DNA of 64,000 nt from Geodermatophilus aquaeductus (GCF_900182545.1 NZ_FXTJ01000004.1:248001-312000), one strand, 5' to 3'. Counted from the first letter of the stretch, positions 8,132 through 16,645 are shown. The notes: generated by a model not told the origin, from the sequence alone. Program-made: numbers and translations.

Positions 8132-9703
8132 GCGGGGCACCGCGGGGGCCTCGGCGTCGTCGTCCTCGGTGTCGTCCTCGGTGTCGTCCTCGGTGTCGTC
8201 CTCGGTGTCGTCGTCGAGTTCGGCGACCGTGGCGCCGGGCAGCCGCACCGTGACCACCGTCCGCCCGGGCCGGCTGTCCACGCCCACCGTGCCGCCGTGG
8301 CCGGTGACGACGGCGGCCACGATCGCCAGGCCCAGGCCGGTGCTGCCGCTGGCCCGCGAGCGGGAGGCGTCGCCGCGGGCGAACCGCTCGAACACGCCGG
8401 GCTGCAGGTCGGCGGGGATGCCGGGGCCGTCGTCGGCGACCTCGAGGACCGCGGTGCCGTGCTCGGCGCGCAGCCGGGTGGTCGCGGTGGTGCCCGGCGG
8501 GGTGTGCGTGCGGACGTTGGCCAGCAGGTTGGCCAGCACCTGGTGCAGCCGGGCGGCGTCGCCGGGGACCACGACGGCGGCGGCGGGCAGGTCCACCCGC
8601 CAGCCGTGCTCCGGCCCGGCGGCGTGGGCGTCGCTGACGGCGTCCATGACCAGGCCGGTGAGGTCCACGGTGTCCACCGCCAGCTCGCGGCCGGCGTCGA
8701 GGCGGGCGAGCAGCAGCAGGTCGTCGACCAGGCCGGACATCCGCACCGCCTCGGCCTCCACCCGGCGCAGCGAGGCATCGGCGTCCTCGGGCAGCCCGCC
8801 GCGCCGGCGCACCAGCTCGGTGTAGCCGCGGATGGAGGTCACCGGGGTGCGCAGCTCGTGGCTGGCGTCGGCGACGAAGCGGCGCAGCCGGGTCTCCGAG
8901 GCCTGGCGGGCGGCGATGCCGGACTCCACGGAGTCCAGCAGCCGGTTGAGCGCGGCGCCGACCCGGCCGACCTCGGTCCGCGGGTCGGTGTCGGCGGCCG
9001 GCACCCGCTCGGCCAGCCGCACCTCGCCGCTGGACAGCGGCAGCTCGGCGACCCGCCCGGCGGTGGCCGCCACCCGGTGCAGCGGGCGCAGCGTGCGGCC
9101 CACGACCAGCGACCCGACGGCGCCGGCCGCCAGCAGCCCGAGCAGGCCGGCGACCGCCTCGACGGCGACCAGCCGCGCCAGCGCCGACTCGGCCGAGGCC
9201 AGCGGGAGGCCGGTCACGATCCGCCCGCCGTCGCCGGCCGCCGTCGCGACCACCCGGTAGTCGCCGAGCGGCCCGAGGTCGACGGTCCGGGCACCGCCGT
9301 CGGCGGGGACGTCGGCCAGCGCGGCGGCCTGCTGCCCGCTGAGCGCCTCGCCGTCGCCCCCGGTCCCGATGACGGCGGCCTCCACGACGGCGCCGTCGAC
9401 CACCCGGGCGCCCAGCGTCCCGTCGCCCTGGCCCGGGACCAGCAGGAAGTCCGGGCCATCGCCGAGATCGTCGCCGAGATCGCTGCCGGGATCGCCCTCG
9501 GGCCCGCCGTCGGCGTGCGCCGACCGGTCCACGGCGCCGGCCAGCCGCTCGTCGACCTGGCCGAGCAGCTCCCCGCGGACCGCGGCGGTGGCGGCGGTCC
9601 CCACGACGGCGAGGACGACGGCCAGCGGCACCAGGAAGACCCACAGCAGCCGTCCCCGCAGCGAGCGGGGTCCGCCTCGCCCCGCCCGGGCCCGCGTGCT
9701 CAT
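8060..9703 (-). CDS. two-component sensor histidine kinase (orphan)
   Basis: This 547-aa membrane kinase has TM1 (LWVFLVPLAVVLAVVGTAA), an extracytoplasmic sensor region of about 140 residues rich in Asp/Gly, TM2, a HAMP domain, the H-box ASHELRTPVTSIRGY, and an HATPase domain with N, G1 (DDGPGIP) and G2 (GSTGLGLAIV) boxes. It should autophosphorylate on the H-box histidine and pass phosphate to a response regulator. No regulator gene is adjacent, which is unusual for this class. The C-terminus carries four TEDD repeats from a 12-bp unit and ends inside a palindromic DNA cluster. ATG 9703 is chosen because the membrane segment follows closely. Confidence 0.9.
   Translation of the reverse strand: MSTRARAGRGGPRSLRGRLLWVFLVPLAVVLAVVGTAATAAVRGELLGQVDERLAGAVDRSAHADGGPEGDPGSDLGDDLGDGPDFLLVPGQGDGTLGARVVDGAVVEAAVIGTGGDGEALSGQQAAALADVPADGGARTVDLGPLGDYRVVATAAGDGGRIVTGLPLASAESALARLVAVEAVAGLLGLLAAGAVGSLVVGRTLRPLHRVAATAGRVAELPLSSGEVRLAERVPAADTDPRTEVGRVGAALNRLLDSVESGIAARQASETRLRRFVADASHELRTPVTSIRGYTELVRRRGGLPEDADASLRRVEAEAVRMSGLVDDLLLLARLDAGRELAVDTVDLTGLVMDAVSDAHAAGPEHGWRVDLPAAAVVVPGDAARLHQVLANLLANVRTHTPPGTTATTRLRAEHGTAVLEVADDGPGIPADLQPGVFERFARGDASRSRASGSTGLGLAIVAAVVTGHGGTVGVDSRPGRTVVTVRLPGATVAELDDDTEDDTEDDTEDDTEDDDAEAPAVPRARSGDLIVLRPGSASTGSQDAPR
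8159..8206 (-). repeat. four tandem 12-bp repeats in the kinase gene
   Basis: Four apparently perfect 12-bp units encode a run of D-D-T-E in the acidic tail of the histidine kinase. Copy-number variation would keep the frame. Confidence 0.9.
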
Positions 9704-9815
9704 GCCGTCACGGTGGGCGGCGAGGCTGGCCGTTGCCTGGACGCCGGGCGGGAGTCGGCTGGGGAACGCGCGGCGCGCGCTGCTGGACGCCGCCGCGCCT
9801 GTCATCGTCGTGCCG

Positions 9816-12377
9816 GTGAAGACGCAGTCCCCTCCTCCCGCGCCCCGCACGGCGGACGCCGGCGGCCTGACCGCGGCCGAGGCGCGGGCGCGGCACCGCC
9901 GCGGGGAGGGCAACGTCGCGGTCAGCGCCGGCTCGCGCAGCTACGGCGTCATCCTGCGCACCAACGTCTTCTCCTTCTTCAACGTCATCCTGTTCACCAT
10001 CGGCGCCGCGCTGCTGGCGCTGGGCCGCTACAGCGACGCGTTCACCAGCGTGGGGCTGGGCCTGGTGAACGCCGCCATCAGCGCGGTGCAGGAGATCCGC
10101 GCGAAACGCAAGCTCGACCGGCTGCAGCTGCTGGCGCGCGGCACGGTGACGGTGGTGCGCGACGGCGCCGACACCGAGGTGCCGCCGGAGGAGGTGGTGC
10201 GCGGCGACGTGCTGCGGCTGGCCCCCGGAGCGCAGGTCGTCGTCGACGGGCCGGTGCTCGACGGGCGGGTCGAGGTCGACGAGTCCCTGCTCACCGGCGA
10301 GTCCGAGGCGCTGCCGAAGGCGCCCGGCGACGACCTGCTGTCGGGCTCGTTCGTCGTCGGCGGCCGGGGCACCCAGCTGGCCCGCGACGTGGGCGCGGCG
10401 TCCTACGCGGGGCGGCTGACCGCCGAGGCGCGGCGGGTCACCACCGACAGGACGCCGCTGCAGCGGCGGATCGACTTCGTCGTCCGGCTGGTCATGCTGC
10501 TGGTCCTGCTGATGAGCGTGACGATCCTGGCGCAGGCCGCGCTCGAGGGGTTCACGCTCGTGCGGACGGTGCAGACCACCGCGGTGCTCTCGGGTCTGGT
10601 GCCCTACGGGCTGTTCTTCCTCGTCGCTGTCGCCTACACGGTGGGCGCGGCCAAGAGCGCCGGGCGCGGGGCGCTGGTGCAGCAGGTGAACGCGGTGGAG
10701 TCGGTGATCAACGTCGACGCCGTCTGCACCGACAAGACCGGCACGCTGACCACCGGGCGGCTGTCGCTGGCCGAGGTGCGCCCGGCCGGGGACCTCCCGG
10801 CCGGGGTGGTGGAGCGGCTGCTCGGGTCGATGGCCCGCAGCACCGCCGCGGGCAACCTGACGACGGCGGCGCTGGCGCAGGCGCTGCCCGGGGAGGCGGT
10901 GCCGGTGGCCGAGGAGGTGCCGTTCTCCTCCGCGCTGCGCTGGAGCGCGCTGCGCACCCCCGACGCCGTGCTGGTCCTCGGCGCCCCCGACACGCTCGCG
11001 CCGCGCCTGGCCGGCCCGCCGCTGGGCGCCCCGGTCCGCGAGCTGACCGCGCGGGGGCTGCGGGTGCTCGTCCTCGCCCGCGCCGACCGCGACGCGCCGC
11101 TGCGCGACGGCGCCGGCCGCGCCCGGCTGCCCGCGCTGGAGCCGCTCGCCGTCGTGGCGCTGGCCGACGAGCTGCGCCCCGACGTCGTGGAGACCCTCGC
11201 CCGGCTCACCGCCGACGGGATCGCGGTCAAGGTCGTCTCCGGCGACGACCCGGCCACCGTGGCCGCGCTGGCCCGCCAGGCCGGGCTCGAGCCCGGCGAT
11301 CCGGTGGCCGGCCCGGCGCTGGAGGGGCTGCCGGAGCCGGAGCTCGACGCCCTGGTGGACCGGACGACGGTCTTCGGGCGCATCGCCCCGGAGCAGAAGG
11401 AGCGCCTGGTCGACGCGCTGCGCCGGCAGGGCCGCTACGTCGCCATGGTCGGCGACGGCGTCAACGACGCCCGGGCGCTCAAGCGGGCGCACGTCGGCGT
11501 GGCGATGGCCAGCGGCAGCGCGGTCACCCGCGACGTCGCCGACATCGTGCTGACCGGCGACTCCCTGGGCGCGCTGCTGCCCGCCGCGCACGAGGGCCGC
11601 CGGATCATCACCGGCATCAGCACCTCGATGCAGGTGTTCCTGGCGCGGGTGGGCACGCAGGGGCTGGTCATCCTCGCCGTCACCATGCTGGGGCTGGGCT
11701 TCCCCTACTCGCCGGCGCAGGTCGGGCTCACGCTGCTCACCGTCGGCGTCCCGACGCTGTTCCTCACCGCCTGGGCCCGCCCGCAGGCACCCGACCCGCA
11801 CCTGCTCACCACGCTGTGGCGGTTCGTCGTCCCGGCGATGCTGGTCACCGCGGCCGCCGGCGTCGCGGTCTACACCCGGCTCTACACCGGCCTGCTGGAG
11901 GGCCTGAGCGACGCGGACCTCCCCCCGTTCGTGCGCACCGAGTTCGAGGACTACACCGGCCTGTCCTCCGACGACGTCGGGTTCGCCGAGGCGGCGGCCA
12001 CCATCGGCGCGCAGACCGGCCTGTCGACGTTCGTGTCCTACGCGGCGTTCCTGCTGATCCTCTTCCTCAAGCCGCCCAACCGGTGGTTCGCGGCGTGGAC
12101 CCGGCCCGACGGCGACCGCCGCCCCGCGCTCCTGGTGGTCGCGCTCGTCGTGGTGTTCTCCGCCGGGCTGATGTGGCCGACGTTCACCGACTACTTCGGC
12201 CTCACCGAGGCCGCCGAGCCGGTGTTCGCCACCGTGCTGCCGGCGCTCGTGCTGTGGTTCGCCGTGCTGACGGCGGTCTACCGGCTGCGGCTGCTGGAGC
12301 GGGCGCTCGGCCTGACCGGCGCCCTCAGCCCGCCGCCGACCCCGGCGGAGCGGACCCCAGCAGCTCCGCGAGGGTGA
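9816..12377 (+). CDS. cation-translocating P-type ATPase (CtpE-like)
   Basis: This membrane pump of about 853 aa carries the phosphorylation motif CTDKTGTLTTG, the TGES-type loop (LLTGESEALPK), the hinge VAMVGDGVNDARALK and about eight to ten membrane helices. The sequence resembles mycobacterial CtpE, which is reported to act in calcium uptake: EIRAKRKLDRLQLL and QQVNAVESVINVDAVCTDKTG are family-like. No heavy-metal CPx motif is present. The start is uncertain: GTG 9816 or GTG 9810 suits the family, and an in-frame ATG at 9702 sits on the opposite-strand kinase start and would add a non-conserved tail. Its last 53 bp overlap the convergent kinase-like gene. Confidence 0.87.
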   Translation: MKTQSPPPAPRTADAGGLTAAEARARHRRGEGNVAVSAGSRSYGVILRTNVFSFFNVILFTIGAALLALGRYSDAFTSVGLGLVNAAISAVQEIRAKRKLDRLQLLARGTVTVVRDGADTEVPPEEVVRGDVLRLAPGAQVVVDGPVLDGRVEVDESLLTGESEALPKAPGDDLLSGSFVVGGRGTQLARDVGAASYAGRLTAEARRVTTDRTPLQRRIDFVVRLVMLLVLLMSVTILAQAALEGFTLVRTVQTTAVLSGLVPYGLFFLVAVAYTVGAAKSAGRGALVQQVNAVESVINVDAVCTDKTGTLTTGRLSLAEVRPAGDLPAGVVERLLGSMARSTAAGNLTTAALAQALPGEAVPVAEEVPFSSALRWSALRTPDAVLVLGAPDTLAPRLAGPPLGAPVRELTARGLRVLVLARADRDAPLRDGAGRARLPALEPLAVVALADELRPDVVETLARLTADGIAVKVVSGDDPATVAALARQAGLEPGDPVAGPALEGLPEPELDALVDRTTVFGRIAPEQKERLVDALRRQGRYVAMVGDGVNDARALKRAHVGVAMASGSAVTRDVADIVLTGDSLGALLPAAHEGRRIITGISTSMQVFLARVGTQGLVILAVTMLGLGFPYSPAQVGLTLLTVGVPTLFLTAWARPQAPDPHLLTTLWRFVVPAMLVTAAAGVAVYTRLYTGLLEGLSDADLPPFVRTEFEDYTGLSSDDVGFAEAAATIGAQTGLSTFVSYAAFLLILFLKPPNRWFAAWTRPDGDRRPALLVVALVVVFSAGLMWPTFTDYFGLTEAAEPVFATVLPALVLWFAVLTAVYRLRLLERALGLTGALSPPPTPAERTPAAPRG

Positions 12378-12909
12378 GCCGGGCGGCGGCCGGGCGGTCC
12401 AGGACGAGCGCGGCGTCCGGCGGCGGCCCGGCGGCCAGGTAGCGGTCCCAGCGGCCGGCGTGGCGGCGCATGCGGTTCTCGGGGATGCGGCGGCCGCGGA
12501 TCCGCTGGCCCTCGGCGGCGTCGCCGGCGCTCACGTCGATGAGCACGACGCGGACGGCGCGGCCGGCCAGGCGGGCGGTGCCGAGCACCACGGGGCGCCA
12601 CCAGCGGCTGGTCCACGGGTCGGCGAGCACGACCACCGGCGCCGTGCCGGCGGTCGCCCGCAGCACCCGGAACCGGTGCCGGGCGTGCACGAACGGGCGC
12701 ACGAACCGGTAGGGCACGGAGGCGGAGGTGCGCCAGCGGGCGGCGACGTCCTCGGAGTCGACGGCGGTCACGCCCGGGACGCCGTCGCCGAGCAGCCGGC
12801 GCACCATCGTGGTCTTGCCGCTGCCCGGGAGCCCGCCGACGACGACCAGCGAGCGCGCCGGGACGGCACCCCGCCCGTCGGGCGCGGTCGTCGGCAGCGT
12901 GCTGGTCAC
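12325..12909 (-). CDS. small P-loop ATP-binding protein (AAA/zeta-toxin-like kinase fold)
   Basis: This 194-aa soluble protein has a Walker A motif GLPGSGKTTMVRRLL near residue 25. A region RVVLIDVSAGDAAEGQRIRGR could be the lid and sugar- or nucleotide-binding part of a small kinase. I cannot name the substrate. GTG 12909 is favoured by an ideal AGGAGG placed 5 nt upstream. The 3' end overlaps the convergent P-type ATPase by 53 bp, and convergent transcripts would be antisense there. Confidence 0.75.
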   Translation of the reverse strand: MTSTLPTTAPDGRGAVPARSLVVVGGLPGSGKTTMVRRLLGDGVPGVTAVDSEDVAARWRTSASVPYRFVRPFVHARHRFRVLRATAGTAPVVVLADPWTSRWWRPVVLGTARLAGRAVRVVLIDVSAGDAAEGQRIRGRRIPENRMRRHAGRWDRYLAAGPPPDAALVLDRPAAARLTLAELLGSAPPGSAAG

Positions 12910-12990
12910 GGGGTCCTCCTGTCGGGGCGGGGCGGCGGACGCTACCCGCACGGTTCCCCGCCTGGCCGGTCCGCGGGCGCGGGCCGGGAT

Positions 12991-13037
12991 GCACTGCGGC
13001 GCCGCCCTCCCCAACGGAGGACGGCGCCGCGGAGTGC
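12991..13037 (-). terminator. strong hairpin downstream of the secreted repeat protein
   Basis: The arms 12991-13010 and 13016-13037 pair almost completely (GGCGCCG with CGGCGCC, CCTCC with GGAGG, GCACT with AGTGC) around the loop CCAAC. It lies 9 bp after the stop codon of the minus-strand gene, as expected for an intrinsic terminator. Confidence 0.8.
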
Positions 13038-13045
13038 CGGGACGG

Positions 13046-13615
13046 TCAGTCCCCGTCGGGACCGCCGCGGCCGCCGCGGGGGCCGTCGAGGTCGACGTCG
13101 GTGCTCTCGACCAGGTCGGTCAGCCGGGTCTCAAGGTCGGCGGCGCGCTCGTCGGCCTCCTCCTGGGTGAGCCGGCCGTCGGCGACGGCGTCGTCGAGGC
13201 GCTCCTGGGCGGCCTGCAGCAGCGCGGCGACGAGGTCGTCGACGGCCACCCCCCGGTCCCCGGCCACCGTGGCGAGGCTGGCGTCGTCGGCCTCGAGCGC
13301 GGTGCGCAGGTCGTCCTCGGACAGACCGAGGGTGTCGGCGGCGACGGAGAGGTCCAGGCCCCGGCCGGGGCCGCCGTGCCCGTGGCCGCCGCCGAGGCCG
13401 GCGTCGCCGAGCGTGGTGGCCACCTCGTCGGCCTGCTCGGAGGTGAGCGAGCCGTCGTCGACCAGGCCGGCGAGGGCGTCGCGGATGCGCTCCTCGGCCG
13501 AGGGGGCCGAGGTCGCGGTGGTCGTGTCGTCGTCGGCCACGGCCGGGACGGCGAACGCCAGGCCGCCGACGGCCAGGACGCCGGCCGTGGTGGCGAGCAC
13601 GATCTTCTTGCGCAC
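13046..13615 (-). CDS. secreted protein with duplicated helical motif
   Basis: The 189-aa product begins with a clear Sec signal peptide (basic MRKKIV, hydrophobic core, AVPAVADDD cleavage region). The mature part holds two similar helical segments, RIRDALAGLVDDGSLTSEQ and RLDDAVADGRLTQEEADE, and a central LGLSEDDLRTALE motif. These resemble repeats in uncharacterised exported actinobacterial proteins. The protein is very acidic, with a Gly/His patch (GGGHGHGG) that might bind metal. It has its own terminator and no evident operon partners. Function unknown. Confidence 0.8.
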   Translation of the reverse strand: MRKKIVLATTAGVLAVGGLAFAVPAVADDDTTTATSAPSAEERIRDALAGLVDDGSLTSEQADEVATTLGDAGLGGGHGHGGPGRGLDLSVAADTLGLSEDDLRTALEADDASLATVAGDRGVAVDDLVAALLQAAQERLDDAVADGRLTQEEADERAADLETRLTDLVESTDVDLDGPRGGRGGPDGD

Positions 13616-13773
13616 GGGAGTTCTCCTCGTTCGGGCGGCCGGCAGGTCCGGCCGTCGTCTGCGACCCTCGGACCGCTTCCTGTGGCGGGCCTGGCAGGCG
13701 GCCGTGGCGGGACTGTGGACTGCGGAAACACGCTGTTCACCGCCTCGGCCGGAAAGTGGTCCACGCTGGGGGC

Positions 13774-14772
13774 GTGAGCGTCGTCCGACCGCCGTCCCCG
13801 CGTCCGCGCCGGGGTCCGCTGCGCCGCCTCGTGGCCGCCGCGCTCACCGTCGTGCTCGCCTCGGTGCTGGTGGTGACCACGACCGGCCTGGTGGTCGTGC
13901 TCCTGGTCCGGGGAGGGTCGGAGGGGTCCGTGCCGGGGGGATCGATGGGCGGGACCGTCGACACCGTGCCGGTCCCCGGCCTGCAGCCGTTGGGCCGGTC
14001 CGAGGCGCCTCCGCCCCCGGTCCGCCCGTCCCCGACCGCGCCCCCGCCCCCGCCGGTGGACGCCGCCGCGGTGCTCGCCGCCGTGGACGCAGCGGCCGCC
14101 GGGGCGCGCGGCACGGTGGACGTCGTCGTCCTGGACGCCGCCGGGCGGCCGCTGGTGACCGGCGCCTCCGCCGGCGAGGTCCGCTACACCGCCTCGCTGG
14201 TGAAGCTGCTCGTGGTCGGCCGGCTGCTCGCCCTCGAGGCTGCCGGCGCGCTCGACCTGGGCGAGGGCGACCTCGCGCTCATGGAGCGCGCGATCGTGCG
14301 GTCCGACGACGGCGCGATGAGCACCCTCTGGGACCGGTGGGGCGGCGCCGCGCTGGTCACCGCCGCCGCGGCCGAGGCGGGGCTGACCGCGACCGCACCG
14401 CCGGACGTGGCCGGCCAGTGGGGCGAGGCGACGACGAGCGCGTCCGACGTCGCCGTGGTGCTGGCCGGGCTGGCCGCCGCTCCCGGGCGGCAGCCGGCCG
14501 CGACGCTGCTCGGCTGGCTGCGGGCCACCTCGGCGAGCGCGGCCGACGGCTTCGACCAGACCTTCGGCCTGCTCCAGGGGACGGCGGGCGTGGCGGCCAA
14601 GCAGGGCTGGATGTGCTGCGTGGACGGCCGCCGGCAGGTGCACTCGGCCGGCGTGCTCCCCGACGGGCGGGTGGTCGTGCTGCTCGGGGACTTCCCCGCC
14701 GCGACGTCGTGGGGACGCGCGCGCGGCGCCCTCGACGCGGCCGCCGCGGCGGTGCTCGGCGCCCTGGGCTGA
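13774..14772 (+). CDS. secreted or anchored serine hydrolase of the class A beta-lactamase fold
   Basis: This 332-aa protein has a basic N-terminus, one membrane helix (LVAAALTVVLASVLVVTTTGLVV, which could be an uncleaved anchor), a Pro-rich linker, and a beta-lactamase/transpeptidase-like domain. SLVK fits the SxxK motif; SDD stands where SDN is usual; AKQGW replaces KTG. The SDN and KTG changes suggest it is not a classical beta-lactamase and may bind or cleave other cell-wall substrates. GTG 13774 follows a weak G-rich ribosome-binding site. Similar proteins occur widely in actinobacteria as hypothetical serine hydrolases. Confidence 0.75.
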   Translation: MSVVRPPSPRPRRGPLRRLVAAALTVVLASVLVVTTTGLVVVLLVRGGSEGSVPGGSMGGTVDTVPVPGLQPLGRSEAPPPPVRPSPTAPPPPPVDAAAVLAAVDAAAAGARGTVDVVVLDAAGRPLVTGASAGEVRYTASLVKLLVVGRLLALEAAGALDLGEGDLALMERAIVRSDDGAMSTLWDRWGGAALVTAAAAEAGLTATAPPDVAGQWGEATTSASDVAVVLAGLAAAPGRQPAATLLGWLRATSASAADGFDQTFGLLQGTAGVAAKQGWMCCVDGRRQVHSAGVLPDGRVVVLLGDFPAATSWGRARGALDAAAAAVLGALG

Positions 14773-14850
14773 GTCCGCCCTTCCGAGGCTGCCAGCTCCC
14801 TGCCAGGTCGCGCTCAGGTCGCGCCGAGGCGGGGCGACGAGCGTGCCGCC

Positions 14851-15321
14851 ATGGACGCCGATCCTGGCCCGTGGTTGTTCGACCCCTCCACCACCCGCGC
14901 CCTCGTGCTCGCGCAGCGCCCCCCCGGCGGCCGGCCGGTCGAGGACGTCGTCTCCGACGTCGTCTGGGGCGACGTGGTCCGGCTGCTGCGCTGGGCGGCC
15001 GCGGGTGCCTCCGGGCCGCCGGGCCTGCGCGCGGGCACCTGGTGGCGGCTCGCCGCCGGCTGCGCCGCCCTCCTGCGGCGGCTGCCGGCCCTCAGTGCCG
15101 AGATCGCCCAGCCCTGGTCGGTCCTGCCGCCGGAACCCGCGGCGGCCGACGTCCCTCCGGCGCAGCGGATCGACCGGGTCGCCGCCCGCCTCACCGTCCT
15201 GCTCCGCTCGGGGCGGCCGGTCGCGCTCCGCGTCCTGGCGCGGGAGGTGGACGCGCTCGGCGAGGCGGCGGTCCTGGCGATCGCCGCGTCCTCCCTCGAC
15301 TCCTTGCGCTCCGACATGTAG
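14851..15321 (+). CDS. hypothetical protein upstream of padR
   Basis: This 156-aa soluble protein is not recognised. It is rich in Ala, Arg and Leu and predicted largely helical (RLLRWAAAGASG, WWRLAAGCAALLRRLPALSAEIA, RIDRVAARLTVLLRSGR). The ATG start at 14851 gives the sequence MDADPGPWLFDPSTTRALV. Its last codons run into the candidate operator of the PadR gene, so the two may be co-regulated or partly co-transcribed. No function is proposed. Confidence 0.6.
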   Translation: MDADPGPWLFDPSTTRALVLAQRPPGGRPVEDVVSDVVWGDVVRLLRWAAAGASGPPGLRAGTWWRLAAGCAALLRRLPALSAEIAQPWSVLPPEPAAADVPPAQRIDRVAARLTVLLRSGRPVALRVLAREVDALGEAAVLAIAASSLDSLRSDM

Positions 15322-15322
15322 C

Positions 15323-15351
15323 GACATATCGTTACTGTCATCCGATACGTC
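15323..15351 (+). promoter_or_regulatory. candidate PadR operator
   Basis: GACATATCG (15323-15331) and CGATACGTC (15343-15351) form an inverted repeat with one mismatch and an 11-bp spacer. A related CGACAT repeat lies at 15313-15318 and 15322-15327. The site is directly upstream of the padR ribosome-binding site (AGGAGG) and is locally AT-rich, which suits an autoregulated PadR promoter. Confidence 0.6.
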
Positions 15352-15363
15352 AGGAGGACGGTC

Positions 15364-16125
15364 ATGGAGTTCTATCCACGCTCCGAGGGCTGGCGGCCCG
15401 GCCGCCGTCCCCACCACGGCCCCTGGGGCCAGCAGGGCGGGCACGGTCAGCACGGCGGGCACGGCCACGGCCGGCGTCCGCACGGCTTCGGCTTCGGCGG
15501 CCCCGGTGGGCCCGCCGAGGCCGGGGGTCCCGGGGGCTTCGGCTTCGGCGGCCCCGGCTTCGGTCCGGGCTTCGGGCCGGGGTTCGGCCCCGGGTTCGAC
15601 CCCGCGGCGGGCTTCCGTCGCCGGGGCCGCGGGCGGGCGCCACGCGGTGACGTGCGCGCCGCGGTCCTGCTGCTGCTCGCCGAGCAGCCCATGCACGGCT
15701 ACCAGCTCATGCAGGCGATCGCCGAGCGCAGCGGCGGTCGCTGGACGCCCAGCCCGGGGGCCATCTACCCGACGCTGAGCCAGCTCGAGGACGAGGGCCT
15801 GGTCACGGTCACCGCCGAGGCCGGCCGCAAGCTCGCCACGCTCACCGACACCGGCCGCAGCGCCGCCGACGGCCTGCGCGGCACCGGGAACGACCCGTTC
15901 GCTGGCGCCGCCGACGGCGCTCCCCCCGCCGACCTCCGCGGCCTGCTCGAGCAGCTGCACGGCGCGGTGCGCCAGGTGGCGCGCACCGGCACCGAGGCAC
16001 AGTTCGCCGCCGCGGTCGGGGTCCTCGCCGAGGCCCGCCGCGCGCTGTACCTGCTCCTCGCCGACGGCCCCGAGGGCACCGCGGGCCCGGCCGGCCAGGA
16101 TCCGCCGGAGGACCCGCAGGCCTGA
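15364..16125 (+). CDS. PadR family transcriptional regulator with Gly/Phe-rich N-terminus
   Basis: Residues from about 95 onward form a PadR winged helix: RAAVLLLLAEQPMHGYQLMQAI, then WTPSPGAIYPTLSQLEDEGL and the wing TDTGRSAADGL. A C-terminal helical dimerisation part follows. The first 90 residues are an unusual low-complexity tail rich in Gly, Phe, Pro and His (GHGQHGGHGHG, GFGPGFGPGF). PadR proteins usually repress a neighbouring efflux or stress gene, but none is evident downstream, so autoregulation is likely. ATG 15364 has an AGGAGG Shine-Dalgarno. It is followed by a strong terminator. Confidence 0.88.
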   Translation: MEFYPRSEGWRPGRRPHHGPWGQQGGHGQHGGHGHGRRPHGFGFGGPGGPAEAGGPGGFGFGGPGFGPGFGPGFGPGFDPAAGFRRRGRGRAPRGDVRAAVLLLLAEQPMHGYQLMQAIAERSGGRWTPSPGAIYPTLSQLEDEGLVTVTAEAGRKLATLTDTGRSAADGLRGTGNDPFAGAADGAPPADLRGLLEQLHGAVRQVARTGTEAQFAAAVGVLAEARRALYLLLADGPEGTAGPAGQDPPEDPQA

Positions 16126-16128
16126 GCC

Positions 16129-16175
16129 GACGACGACGCCCCCGCCGCATCCGACGCGGCGGGGGCGTTGTCGTC
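16129..16175. terminator. 20-bp-stem terminator after padR
   Basis: GCCCCCGCCGC (16138-16148) pairs with GCGGCGGGGGC (16156-16166). The stem extends outward with GACGACGAC against GTTGTCGTC (one G-T pair). The loop is 7 nt. It begins 4 bp after the padR stop codon. Confidence 0.85.
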
Positions 16176-16299
16176 CCCGGCTCCCGGACCGGGCGACAGA
16201 GATGGCCATTTCTGCCGTTCAGCGGGCGGGTCGGCCGGCCAGGCTGGCGGTTAAGTTGGGGATAACGGTTCGAGGCGCGCCGTCGTTCGGGACGTCGCG

Positions 16300-16350
16300 G
16301 TGTGCACGCAGCGCGGTGGGGAGGCGCTCCCCGGCGCGCTGCGGGCACAC
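16300..16350 (-). terminator. two-tier hairpin downstream of the DUF1918 gene
   Basis: Outer arms at 16300-16315 and 16335-16350 pair in 15 of 16 positions (GTGTGC..CGCAGCGCG with CGCGCTGCG..GCACAC). Inside, GGGGAG and CTCCCC form a second 6-bp stem with a GCG loop. It starts 23 bp after the DUF1918 stop codon on the minus strand. Confidence 0.75.
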
Positions 16351-16372
16351 CGCGCCCTCAGGATCGGGTGCG

Positions 16373-16570
16373 TCAGGCCCCGGCGGGCTCGTGTTCGACG
16401 GTGCAGGAGCCGGCCGGGAAGAAGACGCCGGTGTGCCCGTCGGCGTCCCAGCGGACGACGTAGGGCGGGCCGCCGGCCTCCCCCCGGACCTCCGTCACCC
16501 GCCCCGTGCGGTCCGGCTCCCCCTGGTGGGTCGAGCGGACGACGATCCTGTCCCCCACGCGTGCTTCCAC
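16373..16570 (-). CDS. DUF1918 domain protein
   Basis: The 65-aa product matches the DUF1918 small beta-barrel: ARVGDRIVV at the start, RTGRVTEVRG, PPYVVRWDADGHTGVFFPG-type core and a closing VEHE. These one-domain proteins are common in actinobacteria, often near stress genes; their role is unknown. The GTG start has a GGGAGG Shine-Dalgarno 5 nt upstream. It stands alone between terminators. Confidence 0.88.
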   Translation of the reverse strand: MEARVGDRIVVRSTHQGEPDRTGRVTEVRGEAGGPPYVVRWDADGHTGVFFPAGSCTVEHEPAGA

Positions 16571-16645
16571 GGCGACCTCCCGGCGTTGACGGCGCTGTCC
16601 TGCCGGGACCAGCCTCCCGCCGCGGCGCGCGGCCGGGCAAGGGCC

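Noticed and set aside
8060-9703. Possible loss of a response regulator gene by frameshift next to the kinase.
   Set aside because: The neighbouring DNA is filled by an intact P-type ATPase and a small gene; I see no receiver-domain remnants.
9702-9815. ATG at 9702 as the true start of the P-type ATPase.
   Set aside because: The added 38 residues are unlike the family and the ATG sits on the complementary kinase start codon.
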